Assembly (NCBI GenBank): GCA_963747965.1
Contig: CAVVGZ010000007.1
Coordinates: 62,001-126,000 of the forward strand
Reading direction: 5' to 3'
DNA from: CAVVGZ01 sp963747965
GTDB taxonomy: Bacteria > Chloroflexota > Anaerolineae > Anaerolineales > Anaerolineaceae
DNA: 64,000 nucleotides
Shown here: piece by piece, positions 35,025 to 44,359 of the stretch
Position numbering within the stretch: position 1 is the stretch's first letter
Layout: every line of letters begins with the position of its first letter
The notes under the pieces: model-generated
The model's database searches: none
Seen by the model: only the letters and a program-made list of their open reading frames with translations
What the model was told of the DNA's origin: nothing
Made by a program: the position numbers and the translations under genes

Positions 35025-35994
35025 TTATGGTCTCCTTTACGGCACTAATCACATCCTCTACCTGGGGAAGAGCAAGTTGTTCTAAATACCGGTTATAAGG
35101 GAGCGGCACTTCTTTTTGTGCAACACGCAGGATGGGCGCATCGACGTAATCGAAGGCCTTTTCATATATTTGAGCAGCAACCTCTGCCCCAACCCCAAAA
35201 GATTTCCAGCCCTCTTCGACAATGACAGCCCGGTTTGTTTTCATAAATGAATTTATTACCGGTTCCATATCGATCGGACGCAGGGTGCGAAGATCAACAA
35301 TTTCCACCTCAATCCCATCCCTGGATAATTCTTCGGCTGCCTTGAGGGAGGTACCCAACATCTTGCTATAGGTGATGAGAGTAAGATCTTTACCAGTGCG
35401 TTTTACAGAGGATTTACCGATAGGTACAGTATATTCTCCAGCCGGGACTTCTCCTCTAACCTGATACAAGGTGGCGTTCTCAATAAATAATACAGGATCG
35501 TTGCTTCGGATAGCTGATTTTAATAGACCCTTTGCGTCATAGGGGTCACCTGGACTTATGACAATCAAACCGGGGAAATGGGCAAAAATAACATCCGGTG
35601 TTTGCGAGTGAGTGGCTCCCAACTGGCGACCACCGCCCCCAGGTGTTCGGATAACCAATGGGAGCTCCATCTGGCCGCCAAACATGTAATGCAATTTGGC
35701 TGCCTCATTGACGATATGCTCCATGGCGGAAAAGGCAAAGTTAATTGTCATTAATTCAGCCACAGGTCGAAGCCCGTTGATCGCCGCTCCAATTGTGCTC
35801 CCAATAATTGCTGCTTCTGAAATCGGTGTATCACGGACACGTTTCTCGCCAAAATGGTCGTAAAATCCTTTCGTCACGGCATAGGTTCCACCCCATACTC
35901 CTACTTCCTGACCCATAATAAATACATTGGGATCTCTTTCCATTTCCTCCCAAAGGGCCTGGGAGATCGCTTCACGCATTGTTATCCTGGCCAT
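35017..35994 (-). CDS. pdhB: 2-oxoacid dehydrogenase E1 component, beta subunit
   Basis: E1-beta pairs with E1-alpha in thiamine-diphosphate-dependent decarboxylation of pyruvate or a related 2-oxoacid. The 325-residue protein starts MARITMREAISQALWEEMER and has VFIMGQEVGVWGGTYAVT, RVRDTPISEAAIIG and VEEGWKSFGVGAEVAAQI, all standard. I set the start at 35994, because GGGGAGG precedes it; a longer frame extends upstream but overlaps pdhA. It lies between pdhA and pdhC. Confidence 0.93.
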   Translation of the reverse strand: MARITMREAISQALWEEMERDPNVFIMGQEVGVWGGTYAVTKGFYDHFGEKRVRDTPISEAAIIGSTIGAAINGLRPVAELMTINFAFSAMEHIVNEAAKLHYMFGGQMELPLVIRTPGGGGRQLGATHSQTPDVIFAHFPGLIVISPGDPYDAKGLLKSAIRSNDPVLFIENATLYQVRGEVPAGEYTVPIGKSSVKRTGKDLTLITYSKMLGTSLKAAEELSRDGIEVEIVDLRTLRPIDMEPVINSFMKTNRAVIVEEGWKSFGVGAEVAAQIYEKAFDYVDAPILRVAQKEVPLPYNRYLEQLALPQVEDVISAVKETING

Positions 35995-35995
35995 A

Positions 35996-36970
35996 TCAGA
36001 TGACCTCCCCTTCTTTTTCGTTGTAAATATGTGCAAAAAGGTCCTCAGGCGCCGGTTCCGGACTTGATTCGGCGAACAGTACTGCTTTAATAATTACCTG
36101 TTCTGCATTCCGGTCAATTTCGTCTAACTCCATCCCTGTGGCTGTTTTCTCATTAATCAAATGGTCCCTGTAGATTCCTATAGGATCGTCTTCCCTCCAT
36201 TTGATCACTTCCGCCTGAGTGCGATATCTTTCCGGATCACCCATAGAATGTCCGACATAGCGGTATGTCTCTACTTCAAGCAATTGAGGACCACCCCCAT
36301 CCCGGATTTCGGCCAGCATTCTGCTTGCTGTATGGCGGACTTTGATGATATTCATCCCATCCACCTGGTCAGATTTCATATTATATCCACTGGCTTTTAT
36401 TTGGATTTCAGACACTGCCGATGAGCGCTCAACTGAAGTACCCATACCGTATTTATTGTTCTCGCAGACCCATAAAACAGGAAGATTCCATACCTTGGAT
36501 AAGTTTATTGCTTCATGGAAATATCCAATATTGGTAGATCCATCTCCAAATAAACAAATTGTGATGGACTTGTTTTGTTTGTATTGGTCTGCCAAAGCCA
36601 ATCCGACAGCTAACGGGAGATGAGCTCCAACAATGGCGTGTCCACCAAAGAAATTCTTTTCTACGTCCGCCAGATGCATTGATCCGCCCTTACCAGAAGA
36701 ACACCCGCTGGCTTTTCCCAGAAGTTCTGCCATTATTTCATCAGGAGAAATTCCCATGTTAATTGCAACACCGTGATCACGGTATGCCGTTATGACACGG
36801 TCCTCCGGCTGCCGGACCGAAAGCAGTCCTGTACTAACAGCTTCCTGCCCGATGTATAAATGTAGAAATCCGCCAATTTTCCCTTGCTGATAGAGTTCAG
36901 CCGCTTTCTCTTCCAGCCGCCTGATGATTACCATTTGATAATAAAGATCAAGGGATTCATTTTTTTCCAT
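35996..36970 (-). CDS. pdhA: 2-oxoacid dehydrogenase E1 component, alpha subunit
   Basis: E1-alpha carries most of the thiamine-diphosphate site. The ThDP motif runs from GDGSTNIGYFHEAINLSK to the following NNKYGMGT. RHTASRMLAEIRDGGGPQLLE and YRYVGHSMGDPERYRT are the phosphorylation-loop regions of the family. The 324-residue product starts at ATG 36970 after GGAGGG. It is the first gene of the operon, with E1-beta one base after its stop. The substrate is most likely pyruvate, given family similarity. Confidence 0.92.
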   Translation of the reverse strand: MEKNESLDLYYQMVIIRRLEEKAAELYQQGKIGGFLHLYIGQEAVSTGLLSVRQPEDRVITAYRDHGVAINMGISPDEIMAELLGKASGCSSGKGGSMHLADVEKNFFGGHAIVGAHLPLAVGLALADQYKQNKSITICLFGDGSTNIGYFHEAINLSKVWNLPVLWVCENNKYGMGTSVERSSAVSEIQIKASGYNMKSDQVDGMNIIKVRHTASRMLAEIRDGGGPQLLEVETYRYVGHSMGDPERYRTQAEVIKWREDDPIGIYRDHLINEKTATGMELDEIDRNAEQVIIKAVLFAESSPEPAPEDLFAHIYNEKEGEVI

Positions 36971-37008
36971 GCGCAGATAACCCTCCAAAGGAAAAAACTC
37001 TATGTATA

Positions 37009-37036
37009 ATTATATAAGTTGTCTGAATAGAACCAA
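37009..37036 (-). promoter_or_regulatory. Candidate promoter of the pdhABC operon
   Basis: On the minus strand TTGGTT (37031-37036) and TATAAT (37009-37014) are 16 bases apart, giving a leader of about 35 bases. A second extended -10 (TGGTATAAT, 37076-37084) lies further upstream. Either could serve. Confidence 0.5.
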
Positions 37037-37133
37037 GCCATAATGGCATTGATCTAGAGTAATATTGAGATATAAATTATACCAGATCAACATTGTTCGC
37101 ATTTCACACCCAACCCTATGATTGTTTTTCTAT

Positions 37134-38369
37134 ATGAACAGCGAAATTACGGAAAAAATGAAAAACGAGGATTTGAAACTATCTCCTAAATGGAGCAACA
37201 CGACCAAATTGGTCGTTGCATTAACCCTGGTTACGTTCCTGATGGGTTTGCTGATCAGTTTTCACAACATTGTCATGCCGATTATTTTGGCGATATTGTT
37301 AGCATACCTGCTCCATCCGGTGGTTGGATTAATTTCCAGAAAATACAGGATTTCATGGCGGCTTTCAGCTCTATTAATTTACCTTGTCCTTCTAATTGTG
37401 GTCATTGGGTTGCTAACCTGGGGCGGAATTGCAATAATTGACCAATTTCAAAACCTTTTGGGATTCCTGCAAAGATCCTTTGAAAATTTGCCTTTGATGC
37501 TGGAAAATTTATCCCATCAAGAAATCCGGATAGGTTATTTTGTATTTGATTTTTCCACGTTAGAAATTGATAGTCTGGTAGATCAGGCTTTATCATCCGT
37601 TTCACCCCTTTTAACCCGTACAGGCTCCATCGTCGGAAACATTGCATCCGGCGCTGTTTACACAATTGGAATGACGTTATTTATTATATTGATTTCGCAA
37701 TTTATCCTTTCCGGGACTGAAGGGGGCATCAGGAGTCTTCTACAAATGGATATCCCGGGTTACACACAGGATTTGGACCGGTTTGCTGAAGAACTAAGAA
37801 GGATATGGCAAGCGTTTCTCAGGGGGCAGTTATTAATTATGAGTGTAACCTTTGTTATCTACCTGATCGTTCTTAATGCACTGCAGATAAATTTTCCTGT
37901 AGGTTTAGCTCTCATCGCAAGCATTGCCCGCTTATTACCATATATCGGCCCAGCAATTGCCTGGACAACCTATGGTCTGGTGGCCATTTTCCAGGCAGAC
38001 ACACCATTTAATTTACCTCCGTGGGGATACGCAGCCCTTATTGTTGGTATTGCAATTGCCATTGATATGTTTATGGATAATGTCATTGTCCCAAAGGTAT
38101 ATTCGGATGTATTAAAACTCCACCCGGCATTGATCTTGATTGGCGCTATTATTGCTGCCAGTTGGTTGGGTTTGATTGGTGCTCTTCTGGCAGCGCCTGT
38201 TGTTGCTACAACCGTATTAATGGTCCGTTATGCAATTAGAAAGCTCTTTGATATGGACCCCTGGCAAAATATTGCGCATGAGCCTCACGAACCAGCGCTG
38301 GTGCCCCCTGTGAGAAAACTGGAAAACATCCAACAAAAAATCATGGTCTGGATCAAGAAAAAGAATTAA
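37134..38369 (+). CDS. AI-2E family transporter (PerM/YtvI-like membrane protein)
   Basis: This polytopic protein has about eight transmembrane helices: two pairs at the N-terminus, a soluble loop near residues 110-170, then the C-terminal set. LIASIARLLPYIGPAIAWTT and DNVIVPKVYSDVLKLHP are the diagnostic blocks. Members transport small molecules or ions (AI-2, sodium or others), so the substrate is not predictable. I choose ATG 37134, with a possible TTG four codons earlier. A TTGTTC/TATGAT pair 18 bases apart lies just upstream. Length is 411 residues. It is divergent from the pdh operon. Confidence 0.85.
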   Translation: MNSEITEKMKNEDLKLSPKWSNTTKLVVALTLVTFLMGLLISFHNIVMPIILAILLAYLLHPVVGLISRKYRISWRLSALLIYLVLLIVVIGLLTWGGIAIIDQFQNLLGFLQRSFENLPLMLENLSHQEIRIGYFVFDFSTLEIDSLVDQALSSVSPLLTRTGSIVGNIASGAVYTIGMTLFIILISQFILSGTEGGIRSLLQMDIPGYTQDLDRFAEELRRIWQAFLRGQLLIMSVTFVIYLIVLNALQINFPVGLALIASIARLLPYIGPAIAWTTYGLVAIFQADTPFNLPPWGYAALIVGIAIAIDMFMDNVIVPKVYSDVLKLHPALILIGAIIAASWLGLIGALLAAPVVATTVLMVRYAIRKLFDMDPWQNIAHEPHEPALVPPVRKLENIQQKIMVWIKKKN

Positions 38370-38431
38370 TATACTCGACCAACCAGGAAATCTCAAAATT
38401 TACCTGTAACCGGAAAGGAAAATGAATAATA

Positions 38432-38607
38432 ATGGCAACTGAACCCATTACAACAACGATTGCGTGAAACAGAAAACTATATCGCATGGAAAGCTGAAGA
38501 GCCTGATGGTGAGACCACATATCATATTCGAACTCCAAAATGTTACTTTAAATTTTTTCGCCGAGGAATGGTCAGAATTTCTCCAGCTGGTAAAAAACCT
38601 GGAATAA
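38432..38607 (+). pseudogene. Small conserved-looking gene broken by one or two indels
   Basis: Codons from about 38448 give PLQQRLRETENYIAWKAEEP and continue DGETTYHI. The rest of a sensible small protein, ELQNVTLNFFAEEWSEFLQ and a stop at 38605-38607, reads in the next frame. One extra base near 38541-38546 joins them. The ATG at 38432 (MATEP) would need a further one-base change to enter the same frame; otherwise a TTG at 38460 could start. The restored protein is acidic, about 57 residues. I do not know a named family. The rest of the 38370-38861 gap shows no other gene. Sequencing error is possible. Confidence 0.45.
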
Positions 38608-38861
38608 CCCCAAATAATCAATTATTTATTAAGAATGTAAGATTGTCCTGAACAGATTCAGCATGCGAATAATAACAAAATTGTTATTATGGTCATTTAA
38701 TCATTCTTGTAGTAAACAGGATTTCCATGTTTAACCTGTCTTTACCATGACCAAAAATTTTCTTCCGATCCATGTTTGTACTGGTCCATATAATTATTTT
38801 ATAAGCCTGGTTTAGCAGCATAAATATCAAGACGGTATTAAACAGGAATATTATCAGAACT

Positions 38862-39482
38862 ATGCAAAACATCAATTATGATTTGGTTACATTGGCTGTT
38901 CTGGCAGGGGGTAAATCTTCCCGGATGGGCAAGGACAAGGCTTTACTCCCCTTTTTAGGGAAACCATTAATAGAACGGATTGTAAGCCGGTTACGCCTGA
39001 TCACCGGCGAAGTAATCCTGGCAACGGATAACCCGGATTTGTATTCCAGCTATGACTGGAAAATTGTTGTGGATGAGGTTAAGGAGGCTGGACCGCTTGC
39101 CGGTATATATGCCTCCTTTAAAGCAGCCAGTTTTCCTATGGTAGCTGTTGTTGCCTGTGATATGCCATTTGTCAATGAGATGTTATTTAAAATATTGATG
39201 CAGGAATGCCAGGATAAAAAGACGGATGCGGCGGTGCCCGCTTCTCCAAGAGGATTGGAACCAATGCATGCCGTATTCTGTAAAGAATCCTGTTTACCAA
39301 TCATCAAGGAATCATTTGATACCGGAGAATTGGAAATAAAAAAATGGATCAATAAATTAAATTTGCTTGTGCTGGGCAGAGATGAAGTTTCGCTAATTGA
39401 CCCTAATTTTGCCATGTTTGTGAATGTGAATACCCAGGAAGAATTCACCAGAGCAGAGCAATACTCCCAAATAACCAATTAA
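38862..39482 (+). CDS. mobA: Molybdenum cofactor guanylyltransferase
   Basis: MobA attaches GMP to molybdopterin. The nucleotidyltransferase signature is LAVLAGGKSSRMGKDKALLP, followed by the GPLAGIYASF and VACDMPFVN blocks, the latter providing the metal-binding aspartate. Length, 206 residues, fits MobA rather than the longer bifunctional enzymes. No other molybdenum-cofactor gene is near. The ATG lacks a strong ribosome site (AGGAA 14 bases upstream). The related MocA or YgfJ type is the main alternative. Confidence 0.85.
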   Translation: MQNINYDLVTLAVLAGGKSSRMGKDKALLPFLGKPLIERIVSRLRLITGEVILATDNPDLYSSYDWKIVVDEVKEAGPLAGIYASFKAASFPMVAVVACDMPFVNEMLFKILMQECQDKKTDAAVPASPRGLEPMHAVFCKESCLPIIKESFDTGELEIKKWINKLNLLVLGRDEVSLIDPNFAMFVNVNTQEEFTRAEQYSQITN

Positions 39483-39632
39483 TCCACCATTTTCCTGAAA
39501 GTATTTCAGTCCTCCGGCTTTGGACTTATAACCATTGCCGCTTGATTTTGGGATTGTCATTAATAAATTCGATGCGCCAGTTATCCCGGGTATATTAATC
39601 GCCAGGGCAGAATTGCGGTAGAATTTGTAACA

Positions 39633-40676
39633 ATGGGTAAAAATAGGCTATTCAATGTAATTTTTTGTTTCGGAGTAATCGGGCTGGTTATGCTGCTTCC
39701 TGCCTGCTCAGAAACGGATGTTTCAATCCCAACCATACTAACCGGGGTGGCAAACCTATCTGACAACCAATCATCACCGGTAACGACTGAAAGTGCCGGT
39801 TCTGAAATTGTTGAGGAATTGCAACTGACTTTCTCCGCGGAGAATCCCGGAAATTTGGATGGTAATGTAATAACCACACCGGAAGAATCCACTACAAAAT
39901 CGAATGAAGGAATTTGCAATCTTGCTGGTCCAGGCCACCCACTCGATGTAAGTATTCCCGATGGAACGATTCTCACCCCTGGCCAATATTTTACTAAAAC
40001 CTGGCGCCTTGAAAATCTTGGCAGCTGTACCTGGTCAGAAAATTATTCCCTGGTTTGGTTCTCGGGATCGGAAATGGGATCTACCCAATCTGTCAATCTG
40101 GATACCCAGGTATATCCAGGAAGTTTTATTGATATTAGTGTGGATCTAATTGCCCCATTAAATCCGGGAATTCACCAGAGCAATTGGAAGTTGAAGAATG
40201 AGGAAGGAATGTTATTTGGGATTGGACCCATCGGAGATTTTCCAATCTGGATTAGAGTTGTGGTTTTTGATATTGCCACCCAGACACCAGAAGTGATGCC
40301 TGGAGATAGAGATATCCAGCCGGTTATAACAACTGGTGAGCAGAAACTGTTCCTGGAAGAAGCATTTGACCTGGATAATATAGAACTTTCCTCCAACCTG
40401 GAGGGCGATCTGGCATTTGGCACCAATCAGGACGGACAACCAGAGCTGCAGGCAATAAATGGTGCCAGCCTGGTCACTTATGGTTTGGACGAACCGGATT
40501 TGGGGCAGTGTCTGACATTACAATCCGACAAAACGGCCTACCCGGTTACAGAGAATGCTAACCAGTACATCTGTTATCAAACCAACCTGGGTTTACGGGG
40601 GTATGCCAAAGTGACTATGTTGGATTTGAATGAAGGATATATCCTTTTTAATTATCTTAATTGGCAACAGCCATAA
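39633..40676 (+). CDS. Lipoprotein with an NBR1-type Ig-like domain, 347 aa
   Basis: A lipoprotein signal ends in LPAC (C25). A Ser/Thr-rich spacer follows. Residues about 108-215 are an NBR1-type Ig-like domain: DGTILTPGQYFTKTWRLENL, SCTWSENYSLVWFSG and NPGIHQSNWKLKNEEGMLFG. The last 130 residues form another beta-rich region without a match I know. A TAGAAT lies eight bases before the ATG, so the transcript could be nearly leaderless, but no good -35 is seen. It resembles the 27118 lipoprotein in its Ig domain. A phosphosugar isomerase gene follows after 15 bases. Confidence 0.78.
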   Translation: MGKNRLFNVIFCFGVIGLVMLLPACSETDVSIPTILTGVANLSDNQSSPVTTESAGSEIVEELQLTFSAENPGNLDGNVITTPEESTTKSNEGICNLAGPGHPLDVSIPDGTILTPGQYFTKTWRLENLGSCTWSENYSLVWFSGSEMGSTQSVNLDTQVYPGSFIDISVDLIAPLNPGIHQSNWKLKNEEGMLFGIGPIGDFPIWIRVVVFDIATQTPEVMPGDRDIQPVITTGEQKLFLEEAFDLDNIELSSNLEGDLAFGTNQDGQPELQAINGASLVTYGLDEPDLGQCLTLQSDKTAYPVTENANQYICYQTNLGLRGYAKVTMLDLNEGYILFNYLNWQQP

Positions 40677-40691
40677 CAAAGGACCTCAAAT

Positions 40692-41750
40692 ATGAACCTG
40701 GATGATTTTAATCAATTTTCGCGACTAGATTCGCAAAATATGTACCGGGAAATTCATTCATTACCTGATCAATTGTCCTTCGGATGGGAACTTGGTCAAT
40801 CTCTTCCTCTGACGGGATTGAAACCTATTGATAATATTGTCATCGCTGGTATGGGGGGGTCTGCTATTGGGGGGGATCTCCTGATTGAATTTATTCAAGA
40901 AGAATGCCCGGTTCCTGTTTTACTCCACCGCGATTATGATCTTCCCGGTTGGGTCTCAGGCGAAAATACACTGGTGGTTGCGTGTTCCCATTCGGGAAAT
41001 ACAGAGGAAACCCTATCGTCTTTCTGGAGGGCCCGGAAAAATGGGTGTCAGATTGTTATAATCAGCACCGGCGGCGAATTGGTCAAACTGAGCCAGGAAT
41101 TTGGTTACACATCCTGGATTTTCCAGCATAAAGGTCAACCGAGGGCGGCAATTGGATATTCTTTTGGTTTATTATTGGCGCTTTTCTACCGATTACAATT
41201 AATCAAAAATCCAATACATCAAGTAGAAGACGCAATAACAAACATGAATACTGCTCAACAAGCATACCTGGCTGAAATTCCTGTAATCCATAATCCGGCT
41301 AAACGATTAGCCGGACAGCTAATTGACCGGGATATTACTATTATGGGAGCAGGATTCCTAAATGTGGTTGCCCGAAGGTGGAAATGCCAAATCAATGAAA
41401 TCGCCAAAAGCTGGGCTGAGTTTGAGTATCTTCCGGAGGCGGACCATAATACCATGGCTGGATTAACGAATCCTGAGGATATTTTATATAGAAGGATAGT
41501 AATATTTTTACAATCGTCCTTGCTCCATCCCCGCAATTTATTACGGTCAAGAATAACTCAGCAAAAATTAATGGTAGAGGGATTGAATACGGATTCTATT
41601 GATGCCAAGGGAAACACAATCCTTGCCCATCTTTGGTCAACCTTACTGTTAGGCGATTATGTCGCATTTTACCTGGCTATGCTATATGACATGGATCCCA
41701 CGCCTATCCCGACAATACTTGAATTAAAGATGGCATTATCGAATGGATAG
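40692..41750 (+). CDS. Bifunctional phosphoglucose/phosphomannose isomerase (SIS domains)
   Basis: This SIS-fold enzyme interconverts glucose-6-phosphate or mannose-6-phosphate with fructose-6-phosphate. The phosphosugar loop is IAGMGGSAIGGDLL, and VACSHSGNTEETLSSF is the second SIS motif. The catalytic acid/base block is WAEFEYLPEADHNTMAGL. Length is 352 residues, typical of the archaeal/bacterial bifunctional family. GGACCTCAAAT precedes the ATG. The link with the upstream lipoprotein is positional only. Confidence 0.88.
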   Translation: MNLDDFNQFSRLDSQNMYREIHSLPDQLSFGWELGQSLPLTGLKPIDNIVIAGMGGSAIGGDLLIEFIQEECPVPVLLHRDYDLPGWVSGENTLVVACSHSGNTEETLSSFWRARKNGCQIVIISTGGELVKLSQEFGYTSWIFQHKGQPRAAIGYSFGLLLALFYRLQLIKNPIHQVEDAITNMNTAQQAYLAEIPVIHNPAKRLAGQLIDRDITIMGAGFLNVVARRWKCQINEIAKSWAEFEYLPEADHNTMAGLTNPEDILYRRIVIFLQSSLLHPRNLLRSRITQQKLMVEGLNTDSIDAKGNTILAHLWSTLLLGDYVAFYLAMLYDMDPTPIPTILELKMALSNG

Positions 41751-41863
41751 GAATGCTATTTAGGATCCATTACAGGCGCCATTATAAGGCGAATCCTATA
41801 CGATTCCCTTCCATTTATTTACAGGATGTAATGGATATTAAAAGCCATTATTGGCGGTTGTTC

Positions 41864-42697
41864 TTAGAATAATACGGATGCAAGCTCCGAGCGATATTGC
41901 CTTGCGGTAGGATTCCCCTCTCCTATTAAATCAATTATGCTCAAAAATACCTTTCTGGCTAAATCGCTGCGGTAGTGTTTATCCAGTTTGAGTAAATCAA
42001 GAAGGCCATCCAGGGCAGCCGGATAATTTCCTTTAAGCACCAGGCGAATACACTGATTAAATGCAGAATCCAGATCATTTTGCTCCGGGAGGATATCCTG
42101 ATGATACGCCTGGATTGCCTGTGCCAAAGGGATGAGTACTTGAACTTGGGATTGATCCCGAATGGATTTTATTCGTGGAATAACCTCAAAAACCTGATCT
42201 GCTTTGCCCTGGGCAAGCAGTGTTTTTGCCAGTCCTCTCAATGCAGGATCAGAGTCTGGATTTTGATCCAGGATTGAAAGGAATATTTTTTCCGCCTGAT
42301 CCCATTGGTGAGCGGATAACAATGAATTTGCTTTTTCCAACTCCAGGTCTAATTGGCTGGGTGGTTTTATTTTTAATATAAATTCTTTTATACGCTGTTC
42401 GGGTTGTGCGCCGAGAAATTCCCCAACAACCTGACCCTGGCTGAATGCTTTCACAGTTGGGATGCTGCGGACATTAAACATCAAGGCAAGATTTGGATTT
42501 TGATCAATATCAACCTTCGCTAATCGAAAAGCACCACTGGCATCCCTGGTTAATTTTTCAAGAGTCGGGCTGAGAATTTTACATGGTTGGCACCAGGGAG
42601 CCCAAAAGTCCACCACTACAGGTACATTTCGAGAATATGATAAAACTTCATATTCAAAATCTGCCTCGGTTACATTGATTATGTTTTCATATGTCAT
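41864..42697 (-). CDS. Thioredoxin-domain protein with TPR tail (CnoX/YbbN-like)
   Basis: Residues 1-110 are a thioredoxin fold with active site WCQPC (C36 and C39) in place of the usual WCGPC, and the cis-proline loop RSIPTVKAF. The remaining 165 residues are helical repeats (AHQWDQAEKIFLSILDQNPD, DPALRGLAKTLLAQGKADQV), as in CnoX chaperedoxins, which hold clients for GroEL. The Gln in the active site would alter redox potential. Length, 277 residues, fits. It is followed, on the same strand upstream, by a conserved unknown gene with 40 bases between. A plain thioredoxin is excluded by the C-terminal repeats. Confidence 0.85.
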   Translation of the reverse strand: MTYENIINVTEADFEYEVLSYSRNVPVVVDFWAPWCQPCKILSPTLEKLTRDASGAFRLAKVDIDQNPNLALMFNVRSIPTVKAFSQGQVVGEFLGAQPEQRIKEFILKIKPPSQLDLELEKANSLLSAHQWDQAEKIFLSILDQNPDSDPALRGLAKTLLAQGKADQVFEVIPRIKSIRDQSQVQVLIPLAQAIQAYHQDILPEQNDLDSAFNQCIRLVLKGNYPAALDGLLDLLKLDKHYRSDLARKVFLSIIDLIGEGNPTARQYRSELASVLF

Positions 42698-42737
42698 TAT
42701 TTATTCTCCAAAGTCAGATTCCATACCGGTAATGGAT

Positions 42738-43160
42738 TTACTCCTCATCAGAGCCGGGAATACCTGGTTGGACAACATTGGTAACTTCTCCATGTACGTT
42801 GATGATAATCTTAAAACCCATCATCCCCATATAGGTTTTACCTTCCTCCGGTATTCCATTGGTCAATATGGTATCTAATTGCTGATCAATGTTCTTTAAT
42901 TGGTTCTGAATCATAGCCAGGGTGAAAATGTCCTCCTGTCCGAGCATCTTTGCGGTTTGTTCGACAAGTAATTCTTCATGACCCTGAATCGTCTCCTTCA
43001 TTTTATCGAGCACCTGCCTGTCCACATATTCGGAAGAAATGTGTCTCTGGAATCCAGAATCATCCACAACATAACATGGCTCATCACCAACATAGGAAAC
43101 TTCAACAACCTGGTCAGCCTCGTCATAAACTAATCCCCGAAAAATTGGTCGATATGTCAT
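42738..43160 (-). CDS. Conserved-looking protein of unknown function, 140 aa
   Basis: I do not recognise a family. The sequence begins MTYRPIFRGLVYDEADQVVE, a beta-rich start. Then comes a helical middle (QVLDKMKETIQGHEELLVEQ) and a C-terminal GFKIIINVHGEVTNVVQPG strand region. The start at 43160 is supported by GAGGTAAA; an upstream in-frame start lies five codons earlier without a site. It precedes the thioredoxin/TPR gene with a 40-base gap, suggesting joint expression. No signal peptide or cysteine motif is seen. The upstream gap to 43304 is AT-rich. Confidence 0.68.
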   Translation of the reverse strand: MTYRPIFRGLVYDEADQVVEVSYVGDEPCYVVDDSGFQRHISSEYVDRQVLDKMKETIQGHEELLVEQTAKMLGQEDIFTLAMIQNQLKNIDQQLDTILTNGIPEEGKTYMGMMGFKIIINVHGEVTNVVQPGIPGSDEE

Positions 43161-43303
43161 TTTACCTCGATGCACTTAGTTACCAATAATTATCCTAGTA
43201 TTGTTATTCTCAGTTAACCTATTTTAATAACAAATTCTATAAATAATATTAATTATTTATATCACTTTCCATAATATTGCAATAATATTTTTTGGAAAAT
43301 TAA

Positions 43304-44359
43304 TTAATAATGCACATAAACAAAAGTCCCGACATCCGCCCAATCATATAACCATTCAGCATCGGGTGTGATCATATTTACACACCCATTACTGGTTGGA
43401 ATACCTAAATTTAATGGCCAGGTCACACCATGGAATCCATAACCCTCATAAAAATAAAGAATATACGGGATTTCGGAGTAATAATAATCATCCCCCCGCA
43501 TTGGTGCAGATTTTAATTTTACATAGATAGAAAAAAGTCCCGTTACAGTTGGGGTCTCATCTTTTCCGGTAGAAACCATGTAAGAATTAATTGCACCATT
43601 TCCCTCAAGTGCATAAATCATCTGTGTGCTTAAATTTACATCAATCCATTTATCCTCAGAACCAATACCCTCGGGAATCCGTTCAAGACCAGATGGAAGA
43701 GTTGGGGTAAATGTTATCGTAGGGATTGAGGTTTCAGTAGGTGTTTGAGTGCCTGTGGGTGTCAGGGTCGGTGTTATTGTAACCGTAGGCGAAGCGGTAG
43801 CTGTCGGAAAAGCTGTAACCGTATTGGTTGGTGTTAATGATGGCTTAATTAACATGTCATCAGGACGTTCTCTTGAAAAATTATCTGCAAAAACTACCAC
43901 CTGGGTTGGGATAGAAATCCAGACCAAGAAACTTGCCAGAAGCAACCCTAAAATGAAAAATACGGGCAAAATAAATGAGATATTACGAGACTTTCGAGAT
44001 TTTTTAATACTCGATGTTTCATGACTGAAATTTCCCGAAATGAGAATTTGCTTTCCCTCACCCGGGATTTTTGGTATTTCATAGACAGGATCCATTTCAT
44101 CAAGGAGGCGGCCATACGCCCAACGAAGTCCGCTCTTTGCCTTTAGACTATTGGGATGGTATCGGAGGGCGAACTTAAAGTAAGCGATACTGGCACGCGG
44201 ACTCGCAAGGGCTGCAAGGATCAACCAGGCTTCTTCCAGTGAAGGGTCTTGCTGGAGGGCTGTGGATGCCCATTTTTTTGCCTCGATTGTATCCCCACAC
44301 TGGTAGGCAGCCTTGGCGTAATTTAATGCTGAATGGGCATCCGGGGATTGATTTTTCAT
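43304..44359 (-). CDS. Membrane-anchored L,D-transpeptidase (YkuD domain)
   Basis: This enzyme cross-links peptidoglycan through meso-diaminopimelate residues or attaches proteins to it. The N-terminus is a TPR-like cytoplasmic stretch, then a transmembrane helix (ISFILPVFFILGLLLASFLV), a Thr/Pro-rich wall-spanning linker, and the YkuD domain, with the HGV and SNGCVNM motifs; the nucleophile is C326. This order makes the catalytic domain extracytoplasmic. Length is 351 residues. It overlaps the amidase gene by 4 bases, so synthesis of a cross-linker and a hydrolase is coupled. Confidence 0.88.
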   Translation of the reverse strand: MKNQSPDAHSALNYAKAAYQCGDTIEAKKWASTALQQDPSLEEAWLILAALASPRASIAYFKFALRYHPNSLKAKSGLRWAYGRLLDEMDPVYEIPKIPGEGKQILISGNFSHETSSIKKSRKSRNISFILPVFFILGLLLASFLVWISIPTQVVVFADNFSRERPDDMLIKPSLTPTNTVTAFPTATASPTVTITPTLTPTGTQTPTETSIPTITFTPTLPSGLERIPEGIGSEDKWIDVNLSTQMIYALEGNGAINSYMVSTGKDETPTVTGLFSIYVKLKSAPMRGDDYYYSEIPYILYFYEGYGFHGVTWPLNLGIPTSNGCVNMITPDAEWLYDWADVGTFVYVHY

